A stretch of DNA of 64,000 nt, from the NCBI RefSeq assembly GCF_015594925.2, contig NZ_CP087590.1, positions 1,612,001 through 1,676,000 of the forward strand. Direction: 5' to 3'. Of the stretch, positions 1-9,592 are shown piece by piece. A program made the translations under genes and the position numbers. Under the pieces are notes generated by a model. That model made no database searches. It saw only the letters and a program-made list of their open reading frames with translations, and was not told the DNA's origin. This DNA comes from Vibrio sp. VB16 (lineage in GTDB: Bacteria > Pseudomonadota > Gammaproteobacteria > Enterobacterales > Vibrionaceae). Numbering within the stretch: position 1 is the stretch's first letter; each line of letters starts with the position of its first letter.

Positions 1-745
1 TGTCGGTATTTTCTTGGTTGAGTTTCCAACCGCCGGCATCCCACGCCATACTGGCCACAATCTCTTCGGTACGCAACAGGTTCATCAGTGCGTCAGAGCC
101 ACTCCAGTAGGTTTTGACATTGCCTTTACATTCAACAAGTTTGGCTTCGACCTTATCCAATATTTTTTGATATTGTGCTTGATCGGCATAGGCCGCAAAC
201 GGGTCTTCACCCATAGCAAAAGCGAAACCAATCAGAGTAGGACGCTTAAGACGGTAACTGACTTTTCCTTGGTAATCGGCATTACACAGGTCGGTGTAGT
301 CAGAAATATCGGACGCTGTTTTTGTGTTGACTACAAGTCCGCTGGTGCCCCAAATATGGGGAACACCGTATACACTGTTGTCTACACTGGTGATTGCTTG
401 AGTCGATTTCAGCATTGAAGGAATGAACTGCTTGGCATCGATTTTGGATAAGTCGATCGGTTTGTAGATATTAAATTCAGCTTGCGCACCTGCAATTCGG
501 TCTTGAGATGGCTGAGCCAAATCGAAACCAGAACCACCAGTGGCACGGAGTTTGGAAATCATGTCTTCATTATTGGAGGTCGTAACCTTGACGTCTATAC
601 CTGTCTCTTTTTCAAACATATCGATCACTTCATCGGGGGCATAACCTCCCCAAGTGAGTAGTCGTAGAGTGTCCGCTTGTGCCAAAGCAGGAATCATTGC
701 GCTGGTCAATGCAACGGTAGCGAGTGTGCGTAGTTTAAATGTCAT
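1..745 (-). CDS. ABC transporter periplasmic substrate-binding protein, PotD-like (partial, C-terminus outside window)
   Basis: The reading frame starts at an ATG at 745 and stays open to the window edge, giving 248 residues of N-terminal sequence. It opens with a Sec signal peptide (MTFKLRTLATVALTSAMIPA, ending ALAQA) and continues LRLLTWGGYAPDEVI, the start typical of spermidine/putrescine-type solute-binding proteins (PotD/PotF, SBP_bac_8 class). Later stretches GVPHIWGTSGL and YWSGSDALMNLLRTEE fit the same family, including the ligand cleft region. It would bind a polyamine or similar cationic solute in the periplasm and hand it to an ABC permease that must lie beyond the left edge. No cysteine follows the signal peptide, so it is soluble rather than a lipoprotein. 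The exact ligand cannot be told from this half. Confidence 0.88.
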   Translation of the reverse strand, partial: MTFKLRTLATVALTSAMIPALAQADTLRLLTWGGYAPDEVIDMFEKETGIDVKVTTSNNEDMISKLRATGGSGFDLAQPSQDRIAGAQAEFNIYKPIDLSKIDAKQFIPSMLKSTQAITSVDNSVYGVPHIWGTSGLVVNTKTASDISDYTDLCNADYQGKVSYRLKRPTLIGFAFAMGEDPFAAYADQAQYQKILDKVEAKLVECKGNVKTYWSGSDALMNLLRTEEIVASMAWDAGGWKLNQENTD

Positions 746-1118
746 AGTGTTTTCCCTAACTGAACTGCGTTGTTTTGATTGGATTTTCTTGTGTTTTTAA
801 AACTCTGCCATCAATATGTGACTAAAATGTGAACAGAGTATTTCATAATTAAGACACTCGAACAAGGTGTTACTGTGGTCAGATAATGACGGGGGTATCA
901 AATCGTGATAGGAAACTCAGTTCGGTTCCATTGTGGTATCTATAGTGCGCTTTATTTGTATCTGAGTGCTTCTTTTGTACCTATACTGGTATGTCCACGA
1001 TTAAAAGTTTTTACTCTAATTGTGAGCTAACTATTAAAAAGTTGGTTAATAATACTCCTAAATAGAGCGATAACGTTGCAAACTAGAGCTGTGTTAATAA
1101 AATGTTATCTGTGAGTCT
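746..1118. other. Intergenic region between divergent genes
   Basis: 373 AT-rich bases separate the divergent solute-binding protein and DUF2804 genes, so both promoters should lie here. I see no clear operator, terminator or small gene. No convincing ribosome binding site precedes the DUF2804 start. Confidence 0.6.
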
Positions 1119-2132
1119 ATGTTTAATACTATGCCAGCTCCAAAATCGCTTATCAAACAAGATGGACAGCCGATATTTGGTCAATTTGACGGTGTCCCTT
1201 TAAGACTTGGAGTAGAGCACTTTCGCTACACCACAGAAATGGACAAGATATCGAGAAAGTGGGCGAAATACTTTCATTATAAACAGTTTCAGTTTACCAG
1301 TATTGTGACGGAAAATTATGTCATTGGTTTGGCCATCGCGGATATTCGCTATGCAACAACCGCCTTCTGTTATCTTTATGATATTGAGAAAAATAAGCTA
1401 TCAGAAGTAAGTTGGATTAAACCACTTGGTATCGCCTCTACGATGACAAACTCACCTAGTAATGGCATCTCAACACTTGATGGTGAGCCGATAAAGTTCG
1501 ATATTCATCAACAACAGTGGCGAGTGATAATTAACAGCAACGCTATTCATGCAAATCTATCTCTTATAACCCATTTAGAAAGCTTACCTTTGTCGATGTG
1601 TACACCGACGGGTTATTCTGGTTGGACTTACACTCAAAAACACAACGCACTATCTGTGGCTGGGCAGCTTAGTATCGATGGTGAAACGATCCGTTTGGAA
1701 CAGGCGCTCGCTAGCTACGATTTTTCGGCAGGTTACATGAGAAGAGAAACCAGTTGGCGCTGGGCGAGCATCAATACAACGTTGGACCAAGTTAAGTTGG
1801 GGCTTAATTTGGCCGCTGGTGTGAATGAAACGGGCGATTGTGAAAATGCGTTATGGATTGACGGCACTCGTCATTTTCTTGGGCCTGTTCACTTCGAATT
1901 CGATCGAAGCAATCAAGAGAAACCTTGGCGAATCTACTCGCGTGATGGACAAGTTAACTTAACGTTCACCGGGCTTAATAAGCGCAGTGAAAAGCTCAAC
2001 CTATGGCTACTTAAAAGCAATTTTCGTCAGTTTATTGGCCATTTCAATGGGACGATAATAGATTCGTCGGGTAACACGTATGAACTGGTCAATTGCCTTG
2101 GTTTAACGGAAGACCATTTTGCACGTTGGTAA
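1119..2132 (+). CDS. DUF2804 family protein
   Basis: A 337-residue cytosolic-looking protein with no signal peptide or membrane segment. The C-terminal half carries the DUF2804 hallmarks: a WRWAS core near residue 215, KLGLNLAAGVNETG near 227-240 and ALWIDG near 245, followed by beta-rich sequence. The biochemical role of DUF2804 is unknown to me; the fold is expected to be a beta barrel related to lipid- or carotenoid-binding proteins, which is inference. The gene ends 8 bases before the hydroxylase gene that follows, so the two probably form one transcript, and a lipid-related role would fit. A second in-frame ATG lies at 1131. Neither start has a good Shine-Dalgarno sequence, so the start is uncertain. 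Confidence 0.8.
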   Translation: MFNTMPAPKSLIKQDGQPIFGQFDGVPLRLGVEHFRYTTEMDKISRKWAKYFHYKQFQFTSIVTENYVIGLAIADIRYATTAFCYLYDIEKNKLSEVSWIKPLGIASTMTNSPSNGISTLDGEPIKFDIHQQQWRVIINSNAIHANLSLITHLESLPLSMCTPTGYSGWTYTQKHNALSVAGQLSIDGETIRLEQALASYDFSAGYMRRETSWRWASINTTLDQVKLGLNLAAGVNETGDCENALWIDGTRHFLGPVHFEFDRSNQEKPWRIYSRDGQVNLTFTGLNKRSEKLNLWLLKSNFRQFIGHFNGTIIDSSGNTYELVNCLGLTEDHFARW

Positions 2133-2140
2133 GGATGAAC

Positions 2141-2989
2141 ATGGACATCTCATTTTTAATTGATCACCCTGAATGGCTTCTTCTTGCTTTAGTTCCGGTA
2201 TTTCTATTGTGTATGCTGGCCGAGTATTATTTAGGTCAAAAATCAGGTCGCTTACCTGAAAACGCCAACTATCAACGCAATGAAGTGCTATGTAACTTTA
2301 TGTTAGCAGGGATGCACCAATTGAGTGATTTAGTGACTGGTCTCTTGATCGTTAATCTCTATATTTGGCTTTTTGGTTGGAGGATGTTTGATATTGACAT
2401 GAACCTAGCCAGCTTCGCCTTGCTCATGCTGCTGCAAGATTTCTTCTATTATTGGTTTCACAGGGGAAGCCACCGTATTCGCTGGATGTGGGCGGCGCAT
2501 GTTGTACACCATAGCTCTGAGCGGATGAACTTTAGCACTGCGTTTCGCCAGAGCTTAATGTATCCTTTCGCTGGTATGTGGTTATTTTGGGTACCATTAG
2601 TATTGATCGGTTTTGAGCCCAGTTGGGTTATCTTTGCGGTACTGTTTAACCTTAGCTTGCAGTTCTTTGTTCATACGCAATGGGTACGTACTTTAGGCCC
2701 TTTAGAGTACGTATTTAATACGCCTTCTCATCACCGTGTTCACCACGGCGTTAACGCTCAATATATCGATAAAAACTACGCAGGTGTGCTCATTGTTTGG
2801 GATAAATTATTTGGTTCGTTTGAACCAGAACATGAGCCCGTTCGTTATGGGATATCCAAACCCATTAAGAGTTTTAACCCATGGACGGTCACCTTTACTG
2901 AGTGGAGAAATATGTTTGTTGACGGTTTTTCTCCGTCAAAATCACTCAGACAAAAGGTGAGGGTGTTCTTTTCACCACCCTCTGACTGA
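2141..2989 (+). CDS. Sterol desaturase / fatty acid hydroxylase family membrane protein
   Basis: A 282-residue integral membrane protein of the di-iron fatty acid hydroxylase superfamily. It shows the histidine clusters that bind the two irons: HRGSH (after the FFYYWF segment), HVVHH about 18 residues later, and HHRVHH near residue 195. Hydrophobic segments lie near residues 10-30, 60-85, 88-105 and 140-180. Such enzymes hydroxylate or desaturate lipid-like substrates using oxygen; the substrate here is unknown. I chose ATG 2141 because TAAGGA ends 5 bases before it; ATG 2135 is also in frame but overlaps that site. It lies directly downstream of the DUF2804 gene and probably shares its transcript. 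Confidence 0.87.
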   Translation: MDISFLIDHPEWLLLALVPVFLLCMLAEYYLGQKSGRLPENANYQRNEVLCNFMLAGMHQLSDLVTGLLIVNLYIWLFGWRMFDIDMNLASFALLMLLQDFFYYWFHRGSHRIRWMWAAHVVHHSSERMNFSTAFRQSLMYPFAGMWLFWVPLVLIGFEPSWVIFAVLFNLSLQFFVHTQWVRTLGPLEYVFNTPSHHRVHHGVNAQYIDKNYAGVLIVWDKLFGSFEPEHEPVRYGISKPIKSFNPWTVTFTEWRNMFVDGFSPSKSLRQKVRVFFSPPSD

Positions 2990-3143
2990 TGGCTCCGGCA
3001 CGTAGCGGTGCAGTGGCATAGTGAAATTGGTCACCTCGTCAGGCTTTTGCCCTAATTGGAATTCAGTTAGAAACTATTGAAATGGGTGATTATTAGGCTA
3101 TATCTATCGTTTTTGCCTTTTTGTGCTAGCGCCCGATTTTGGT

Positions 3144-4031
3144 TCAATCCCGCCATGACTCAGCAATGAAATCCACAAAAGCACGTACTTTTAGAGGAAC
3201 GAAAGCACTACGTGGATAGAGGGCATATAATCCTGTCGCCGTTGATGCATATTGTTCTAATACCGTTTCTAGCTTTCCATCATCTAAAGCACTAGCAACC
3301 ATAAAAGTGGGCCCGATAAATATCCCATTACTGTTCAGTGCTGAATTCATCAATATGTTACCTGCACCGGAACGTAGGTTACCTTTTACTTTAATACTAA
3401 GGCTATGCCCCTGATTATCTTTAAATATCCAATTATCCGAATTCGGAATTTGAGAATAAACAAAGCAGTTATGTGCTTTCAGATCATTTGGGTGTTGAGG
3501 CTTGCCATTCTTTTTGAAGTATTCGGGAGATGCGCAAACATGAAAGTGACATGGCATCAGTCGTTTAGAGATCAAACTCGAACTCTCTAGTTCCCCAACG
3601 CGTAATGCGACATCAATGCCTTCTTCTATAAGGTCTACCCATCGTCCAGATACGCTTACATCCAGTTCAACCTTTGGGAATTCTTGTTGGAATCGCAATA
3701 GTACTTCTGGTAGTAATGAGCCAGCAAGGCTTTCTGGAACAGAAATCCGTAACCGTCCCCGGGCCTCACTTTGTTGAGGTAAAACAGAGAACTCAGCTTC
3801 TCTAACATCTGACATTATCCGCAGTGCGTAACTCGAGAATATCTCCCCAGCCGGCGTGAGATTTAAACGCCGAGTTGTGCGGTGAAGTAGCTGAACGCCT
3901 AAATGCGCTTCGAGTAGCGATATTTTTTTACTCACAACGGATTTGGATATACCCAATTTGTTGGCAGCGGAAGTAAAACTGCCGTGTTCAACAACAGAAG
4001 AGAAAGTTTCTAAGTAAGGAATAACATTCAT
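3144..4031 (-). CDS. LysR-family transcriptional regulator
   Basis: A 295-residue LysR-type regulator. Residues 1-60 form the winged helix-turn-helix (FTSAANKLGISKSVVSKKI, then LGVQLLHRTTRRLNLTPAG), and residues 88-290 form the periplasmic-binding-protein-like effector domain, close to the CrgA/AaeR-type subgroup (RLRISVPES start, VALRVGEL motif). It is transcribed divergently from the alkylsulfatase gene at 4464, the classic layout for a LysR activator and its target, so control of that gene is likely but inferred. The effector is unknown. The shared upstream region is long (over 400 bases) and AT-rich. Confidence 0.93.
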   Translation of the reverse strand: MNVIPYLETFSSVVEHGSFTSAANKLGISKSVVSKKISLLEAHLGVQLLHRTTRRLNLTPAGEIFSSYALRIMSDVREAEFSVLPQQSEARGRLRISVPESLAGSLLPEVLLRFQQEFPKVELDVSVSGRWVDLIEEGIDVALRVGELESSSLISKRLMPCHFHVCASPEYFKKNGKPQHPNDLKAHNCFVYSQIPNSDNWIFKDNQGHSLSIKVKGNLRSGAGNILMNSALNSNGIFIGPTFMVASALDDGKLETVLEQYASTATGLYALYPRSAFVPLKVRAFVDFIAESWRD

Positions 4032-4463
4032 ATTAGTTAACTTTTGTAGACAATGAGTTTCTTTTTAGCATATTTATCCGAAAATTATAATCATATATAC
4101 TAAGTTTTGATTATTATTTAATCAATTTGTGTGCTCTAAGTTATTGGTTTTAAGATTGAAGAAACGATTGTGATAAGAAATGTAGATAATAAATATGGAA
4201 TGATCCCCAAAGTATTCCACAAGCTCATGTTCCTAATGCTTATTTTCGTCGTCATTGTTGGAAGCTTTCTTATTTCTATGTCTACAGGTGTTGAAAAAAC
4301 CAGAGCGCTGCATTGCATTACTATTTTCTAAGAGAGACAACGTATTAATGTAAATGATAAGAGGTTGCTAACCTGCAATATCAGTTCAGTAAGGCATGTA
4401 AAAGCCATTGCACATTATATGCTACTGGACTTGCGATACTAATTATCAAAATAGGAGAGAAGC
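4032..4463. other. Divergent control region between LysR gene and alkylsulfatase gene
   Basis: 432 AT-rich bases hold the divergent promoters of the LysR gene and the alkylsulfatase locus. Apart from a doubtful short open frame at 4200-4331 I see no gene. AGGAGAG at 4452-4458 is the ribosome binding site of the alkylsulfatase. No unambiguous LysR T-N11-A box could be singled out by eye. Confidence 0.6.
4200..4331 (+). CDS. Possible 43-residue membrane peptide or gene remnant
   Basis: An open frame of 43 codons from ATG 4200 (an upstream GTG at 4170 is also in frame) to TAA 4331. The product would have one hydrophobic segment, LMFLMLIFVVIVGSFLISM, with basic residues before it. This resembles the first membrane helix of a chemotaxis receptor or similar sensor, so it could be a truncated remnant. 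There is no good ribosome binding site and no family recognised; it may not be a gene. Confidence 0.2.
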   Translation: MIPKVFHKLMFLMLIFVVIVGSFLISMSTGVEKTRALHCITIF

Positions 4464-6512
4464 ATGATTCAAAAATCAATTCGATTAGCAATTACATCCG
4501 TACTTGTTTGTAGCGTGTTTTCAACGGCTTTTGCAGCAGGTGGTAGTGATGTAATCGTCAGCGACTCGATTAAACACTTCGATGAAAAAGGCAAATTGCC
4601 TTCGATATTTACCATTGAATTACAATCCGAACATCGTAAAAATCTGCCTTTTGAAGACAAACGTGATTTTGAAGAAGCAAAGAGAGGTTTTATTGCAGCG
4701 CCACAATATAAGCAAATTATGGCTGAAGCGGGAAATGTAGCATGGGACATGGGGAGCTACGAGTTTTTACTTGAAGAAGGAAATAACTTTGACAGCATGC
4801 ATCCTTCTCTACAGCGTCAGGCCATTCTTAACATGGCTTATGGCCTATACGAAGTATTACCGGGAAAAATTTACCAGATACGCGGTTATGATCTGGCTAA
4901 TATCAGTTTTATAAAAGGTGATACAGGTTGGATAATTTTTGATCCTTTAACAGCAAAAGAAACTGCCGCCGCCGCACTTAAATTCATCAATGAACAACTA
5001 GGTGAACGGCCTGTTGTGGCCGTTGTTTACTCGCACTCTCACGGTGACCATTTTGGAGGCGTTCGTGGTGTTGTTGATGAAGCAGATGTTAAAAGTGGCA
5101 AAGTGAAAATTATTGCATCTACAGGGTTTATGCACCATGCAGTTTCCGAGAATGTAATGGCCGGTAATGCAATGACGCGTCGCTTGTTTTTTCAATATGG
5201 TTCATTGCTGCCACGCAGTCCATTTGGTCATGTTGATGAATCAATTGGTAAAAACGTCGCTGCTGGTAATACTGGTCTAATTGAACCGAATGTCATTATC
5301 CAAAAAGACTTTGAAACAATGACTGTTGATGGTATCAAAATGGAATTCTAGAATACACCCGGTACTGAAGCGCCCGCAGAAATGAATACTTGGTTTCCTG
5401 ATATGAATGCTTTTTGGGCCGCTGAAAATATTACTGGCACCATTCACAACATTTACACTCTGCGTGGGGCTTTAGTTCGTGATGCATTGGAATGGTCCAA
5501 ACAAATCAACGTAGCACTTTACAAATATGGCCAAGAAGCAGATGTCATGTTTGCATCACATAGTTGGCCACGCTGGGGAAATGAGCGTATTCAGGAAGTG
5601 ATGCGCACCCAACGGGATACCTATGCCCACCTAAACAACCAGGTATTACATTTGGCTAACCAAGGTGTGACCGTTAACCAGATCCATAATGTCTACAAAT
5701 TACCCGATAGCTTGAAAAACCAATGGTCTGCGCATAGCTACCATGGCTCTGAAGAGCACAATAGCCGCGCGGTTATTAATCGCTATTTAGGATATTGGGA
5801 TGCTAACCCTGCGACTCTGATGCCTCTTTCTCCTGAAGATTCAGCCCCGTTGTATGTGGAAATGATGGGGGGGGCGAAGAAGATCATGAGTAAAGGTCAA
5901 CAACTTTACGATAAGGGTAAGTATTTCTATGCCATTGAAATTCTGAACAAGTTGGTTTATGCCGAGCCTAAAAACCAACCTGCAAAAGACTTACTGGCTG
6001 ATGTATATGAACAAATTGGTTATCAAAAAGAAAGCCCGAGTGTTCGTAATAGCTTTCTTGCTGCTGCTTACGAGTTACGCCATGGTATACCAAGTGGTGC
6101 ATCACCAAAATCTGGCCCTGATGTAATTCGTGGCATGTCGACGGCACTATGGTTGGATTTTTTGGCTGTGCGTTTAGACACAACTAAGACAGAGGGTAAG
6201 CATTTTACTATTAACTTTGTTACTCCTGACAATGATGAGAAGTACTTGATTGAACTAAGCAATTCCGCACTTATCAATATTGAAGGGGTTCAGTCACCCA
6301 AAGCTGATCTTACTATTACGATGAATCGTTCTGAGCTTAATGACGTGATGATGGGGACAACAAGCCTTGATGATAAAATTAAGGAAGGTAAAGCTACGTT
6401 AAAAGGAGATCGTAAACCTTATGATGAGCTATTAAATATGCTGACTACTTTCACTATGGATTTTGAATTGATACCAGGTACCTTGCCCGGACCTGTATTA
6501 AAGACTAACTAA
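4464..6512 (+). pseudogene. SdsA-type alkyl sulfatase (metallo-beta-lactamase fold), interrupted by an in-frame amber codon
   Basis: The region encodes one 682-residue frame broken only by TAG at 5349-5351; the second part (open from 5352, first ATG 5382) is in the same frame. A signal peptide (cleavage near AFAAG, residue 25) leads into a metallo-beta-lactamase domain with the zinc motif SHSHGDHFGG near residues 190-199. After the stop, the family sequence continues as NTPGTEAPAEM, then ASHSWPRWGN, a dimerisation region and a C-terminal SCP2-like domain ending near PGPVLKTN. In SdsA1-type enzymes a glutamine is usual before TPGTEAPAE, so CAG to TAG is the simplest explanation. Metal-ligand residues of the family lie on both sides, so the two halves should not work alone. 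Family function: release of sulfate from alkyl sulfates such as dodecyl sulfate. No ribosome binding site precedes ATG 5382. A sequencing error or suppression is possible. Confidence 0.85.
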
Positions 6513-6653
6513 TAAGTAGCTACCTGCTAGTTGATTTATCAGAGGCAGGTGTATTGCTATATACACTGCCAATTTAACAAATGGTTTGAGCAGAGGATAC
6601 AAATCTTCTGAAGCTGTTGCTAAATTGGCAAGACCACCTTACTTAAGGAAATT

Positions 6654-7049
6654 ATGATGAGAAAAATTCTATTTACGTATTTATTTGTATTGTTAAATTT
6701 GTTTTCAATATCATCAGTAAATGCAGAAGAAGCTGATATGCGCAATACTTATGCTGTCATGTGGACCATTGATACTAATGACACCATTCTCTTCAAGAAT
6801 ACACTGGTTGACCAAACTCAGGAAATGTTAGCGTTATGGCAAAATGGTACGTTAGAAAATGTATATCTAGACAATAAAAAAATCGAGGATACGGTACAAA
6901 AAGGAGAGGTTGGAAAGGTAATGTTTTTTATCAAAGCAAAAACAGAGACAGAAGCGAGACAAGTATTGGATGAGCTCCCGCTAGTTGAAAAGAAAGTGGC
7001 AACTTATAACCTGTATCCTGTTGGTGTTCTCTGGTTAAAACAGTTTTAA
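6654..7049 (+). CDS. Small exported protein, muconolactone-isomerase/YciI-like fold
   Basis: A 131-residue protein with a signal peptide ending near SVNAEE (residues 1-25). The mature part (about 105 residues) has the pattern of ferredoxin-like YciI or muconolactone delta-isomerase domains: a first strand YAVMWTID, a helix DQTQEMLALWQNG, a strand VGKVMFFIKAKTETEA, and a closing LPLVEKKVATYNLYPV. Such proteins were seen beside oxidative or hydrolytic enzymes, but no catalytic residue can be assigned. ATG 6654 is preceded by TTAAGGAA with good spacing. It lies 141 bases after the broken alkylsulfatase frame, in the same direction, and may be co-transcribed. Family placement is moderate; function unknown. 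Confidence 0.7.
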   Translation: MMRKILFTYLFVLLNLFSISSVNAEEADMRNTYAVMWTIDTNDTILFKNTLVDQTQEMLALWQNGTLENVYLDNKKIEDTVQKGEVGKVMFFIKAKTETEARQVLDELPLVEKKVATYNLYPVGVLWLKQF

Positions 7050-7217
7050 TAAAACCCATGAGTGCGTTAACTTAACTGTCTCCATAGGAAATCACTTTGA
7101 TAGGTCAGCATGACGAGCTTGCATAGACCAATAAACGGACTCTATCAGTGGTTTGTTATGCTTATCAGCGAATAGAGTTGCAGGCAAATTTACAAAAAAC
7201 AAAGTCCCAAAAACGGC

Positions 7218-7259
7218 GAAACCCCAGATGTTGGTAGCATCTGGGGTTTCTGATTTTTT
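7218..7259. terminator. Intrinsic terminator between convergent genes
   Basis: A perfect 13-bp stem (7218-7230 with 7238-7250) around a 7-base loop is followed by a T-rich run at 7251-7259 on the plus strand. A weaker T-rich stretch lies on the other side, so it can also serve rplY on the minus strand. Confidence 0.85.
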
Positions 7260-7336
7260 GATGTCTCGGATGGTAAAGGCCGATAATCTCTATGCGAAAA
7301 GCTGGATATATCCTTTTCTATTCTGTGGTGGCAGAA

Positions 7337-7615
7337 TTAGATACGGATAAAGTCCATGTGCTCAACTTTTGGCTTAAACGCGTGACGTTGAACGTCTTGC
7401 GGTTTAACCTTAACTTCTGCGCCGTCGATCACTAGAGTGATGGCTTCGTAGAACTCAGGCTTGTCCATTTGATGAATCACATCAGAATGTAGAAGTGCGA
7501 TAGAAACTGGAGCTGCTTCACCACCATAAACGATTGCTGGGAATTGGCCAGTTAAACGTAGGCGGCGGCTCGCACTCTTACCTAGTTCAGTACGTACTAC
7601 TGTTTCAAATTTCAT
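7337..7615 (-). CDS. rplY: 50S ribosomal protein L25
   Basis: A 92-residue short-form L25, the 5S rRNA-binding protein of the large ribosomal subunit. It contains FETVVRTELGKSASRRLRL at the start, PAIVYGGEAAP near 30-40 and ends VKPQDVQRHAFKPKVEH then MDFIRI, nearly the same as Vibrio L25. I chose ATG 7615 (MKFETVV) because this is the family start; an upstream in-frame ATG at 7630 would add five non-conserved residues. The gene stands alone with a 13-bp terminator hairpin downstream and a 160-base upstream gap before radD. Its position beside radD and rsuA matches the E. coli neighbourhood. Confidence 0.97.
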   Translation of the reverse strand: MKFETVVRTELGKSASRRLRLTGQFPAIVYGGEAAPVSIALLHSDVIHQMDKPEFYEAITLVIDGAEVKVKPQDVQRHAFKPKVEHMDFIRI

Positions 7616-7775
7616 AGTATTTACTCTCAAATTAGTAAAAAATTAGGATTGTTTATCAGCATAGCGACCTAGCCGATAATGTATACCGCAATCAGAAAAC
7701 GAGTTGTTAGCTGTTTGCGAGCGCGGATACTACCATTCTTGCTATTTTCGAGCAACAGAATCCGATTGGATTTTG

Positions 7776-9515
7776 CTATTTATCTCTCATCTCGTCTTCA
7801 AATATTTTATCGCGCATTTTCCAGAAACGACCAGACTTTCTAGCGATGACAAAAAGCGGTAAACGGAAGCGATGTTGGTTGGCGACCACTCGTATTGGAG
7901 AGCTCTCATTAAAAGGTCGATGACGGTCGGCCAAATGAGGTCTGACAAACTGTTTGTAAAACGCTTCTTTTCTCTTTTTGGTGCTTAGTGACCAAAATTC
8001 ATGTACTTGAGCGTTGTTGTCTCCAACGTATGTCACCTTTAATTGATTCTTACCGCGGCTGTCTTTTAAGACGTTTAATTGCATATCCCTACATTCAAAC
8101 ACCAAAGCATCCTTTAGATTAAGGGCTTCTTTTAGTTTTTTGTCTGGGTCAACAAGGGTTGCATCACACTCGTGGCAAATGCGTGCAGCGATGTCGTTAT
8201 CAGCACCGCACTCATGGCAGTATTTGGCTCTAAACCGGTAGCCACAATGTTCTCGGGTTCCGTCCTCTTCTTCAAGGTAACCTTGGCAGCGTCGACCATA
8301 ATGTTCAAGTAAGAACCCGTTGTTGTCTAATTTACCCCAAAAATTATTGTTAAAGCCGCAAGCAGGGCAAGGAATAGTGACAATGTCACTATCTGGGTCG
8401 GGTTGTGGGTTACCGACCTCTGGTTGATAGAGGTCGTAGTTGTTGCCTGCATAATCCAGAACAAGGCAGTCTGTTTTGCCTTCCGATAACCTTAATCCTC
8501 GCCCAATAATTTGCTGATATAAACTCACAGACTCCGTTGGCCGAAGGATAGCGATTAGGTCCACATGGGGGGCATCAAACCCGGTGGTTAGCACCGATAC
8601 ATTGACTAAGAATTTGCGCTCTCTATTTTTAAAGCTTTGGATAATGCGATCACGATCCAGTGTAGGGGTATCACCAATCACTATGTCTGATTGATCTGGT
8701 GGCAGCAGAGAGAGGATCTCTTGAGCATGACGAACCGTTGCTGCGAATATCATTATTCCTTGACGATCCGCGCTCATTTGAATGATTTGGCTAACAATCT
8801 GCGGCGTTGCTCTTTTGGCGCTTTCTATCACCATATCTAACTCAGATTCTTTATATCTTCCGAGGCTGGTGGGTTTTAGTGCCGAAAAATCATAGCTGAG
8901 AATAGGGGCATCTATCATCCTTGCGGGTGTAAGAAACTGTTCATCTAACAGGTATCGAATGGGCAGTTCGAAAATACAGTCTCTAAAGAAGCGTGGTTCT
9001 TCGCTGCGAACTTGCCCTCTGGTATGATATTGATATATCCAGCCCATGCCCAATCTATACGGCGTCGCCGTTAAGCCCAACACTTTAATACCGGGGTTTA
9101 GCTCAGTTACATGGCTGATAACTTTTTGGTAGCTGCTGCTTTTTTCATCTGGTACGCGGTGGCATTCATCGATAACCAATAATGAAAACTGGTTCGCAAA
9201 TGCATCAAGATTGCGTACTACCGATTGAACAGAGGCGAAGACAACCGGTTGGTCGGTCTCTTTTCTACCTAATCCGGCAGAAAAAACAGCGCCTTTTTCG
9301 CCATAGCTTTCGTATTTAGCATGGTTTTGCTCAACCAACTCTTTTACATGGGCGAGCACAAGTACTCGCCCTTTAGCGATGCGAGCTAATTCTGCGATGA
9401 CAAGGCTCTTGCCTGCGCCTGTCGGTAGGACGATGACAGCAGGGGTCGTGTGCTTTCTAAAATAGTGAATAACGGCTTTGACTGAATCCGTTTGGTAGGG
9501 CCGAAGTTTATACAT
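7776..9515 (-). CDS. radD: DEAD/DEAH-box DNA repair helicase-like protein RadD (YejH)
   Basis: A 579-residue superfamily-2 helicase-like ATPase. Walker A is PTGAGKS (31-37), motif II is DECH (116-119), motif III appears in LGLTATPYRLG, and motif VI is QIIGRGLRLS near 340. The C-terminal third carries zinc-ribbon cysteines (CPACGF, CQGY, CGYRF, CHECGADN, CHECDATL). Length and layout match E. coli RadD, which assists RecA-dependent repair and tolerance to DNA damage. The gene lies on the minus strand upstream of rplY and divergent from rsuA, as in E. coli. The start ATG 9515 gives MYKLRPYQ, the family N-terminus. Confidence 0.95.
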   Translation of the reverse strand: MYKLRPYQTDSVKAVIHYFRKHTTPAVIVLPTGAGKSLVIAELARIAKGRVLVLAHVKELVEQNHAKYESYGEKGAVFSAGLGRKETDQPVVFASVQSVVRNLDAFANQFSLLVIDECHRVPDEKSSSYQKVISHVTELNPGIKVLGLTATPYRLGMGWIYQYHTRGQVRSEEPRFFRDCIFELPIRYLLDEQFLTPARMIDAPILSYDFSALKPTSLGRYKESELDMVIESAKRATPQIVSQIIQMSADRQGIMIFAATVRHAQEILSLLPPDQSDIVIGDTPTLDRDRIIQSFKNRERKFLVNVSVLTTGFDAPHVDLIAILRPTESVSLYQQIIGRGLRLSEGKTDCLVLDYAGNNYDLYQPEVGNPQPDPDSDIVTIPCPACGFNNNFWGKLDNNGFLLEHYGRRCQGYLEEEDGTREHCGYRFRAKYCHECGADNDIAARICHECDATLVDPDKKLKEALNLKDALVFECRDMQLNVLKDSRGKNQLKVTYVGDNNAQVHEFWSLSTKKRKEAFYKQFVRPHLADRHRPFNESSPIRVVANQHRFRLPLFVIARKSGRFWKMRDKIFEDEMRDK

Positions 9516-9592
9516 ATAGGAAAAGTGTGAAATAGCTCAACTAATTTAAGAAAGATCCCTATAATACCCCACTAGAGAAAGAAGAGGTAATC

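Noticed and set aside
14..418. Plus-strand open frame opposite the solute-binding protein
   Set aside because: It is antisense to a clear conserved gene, with no homology of its own.
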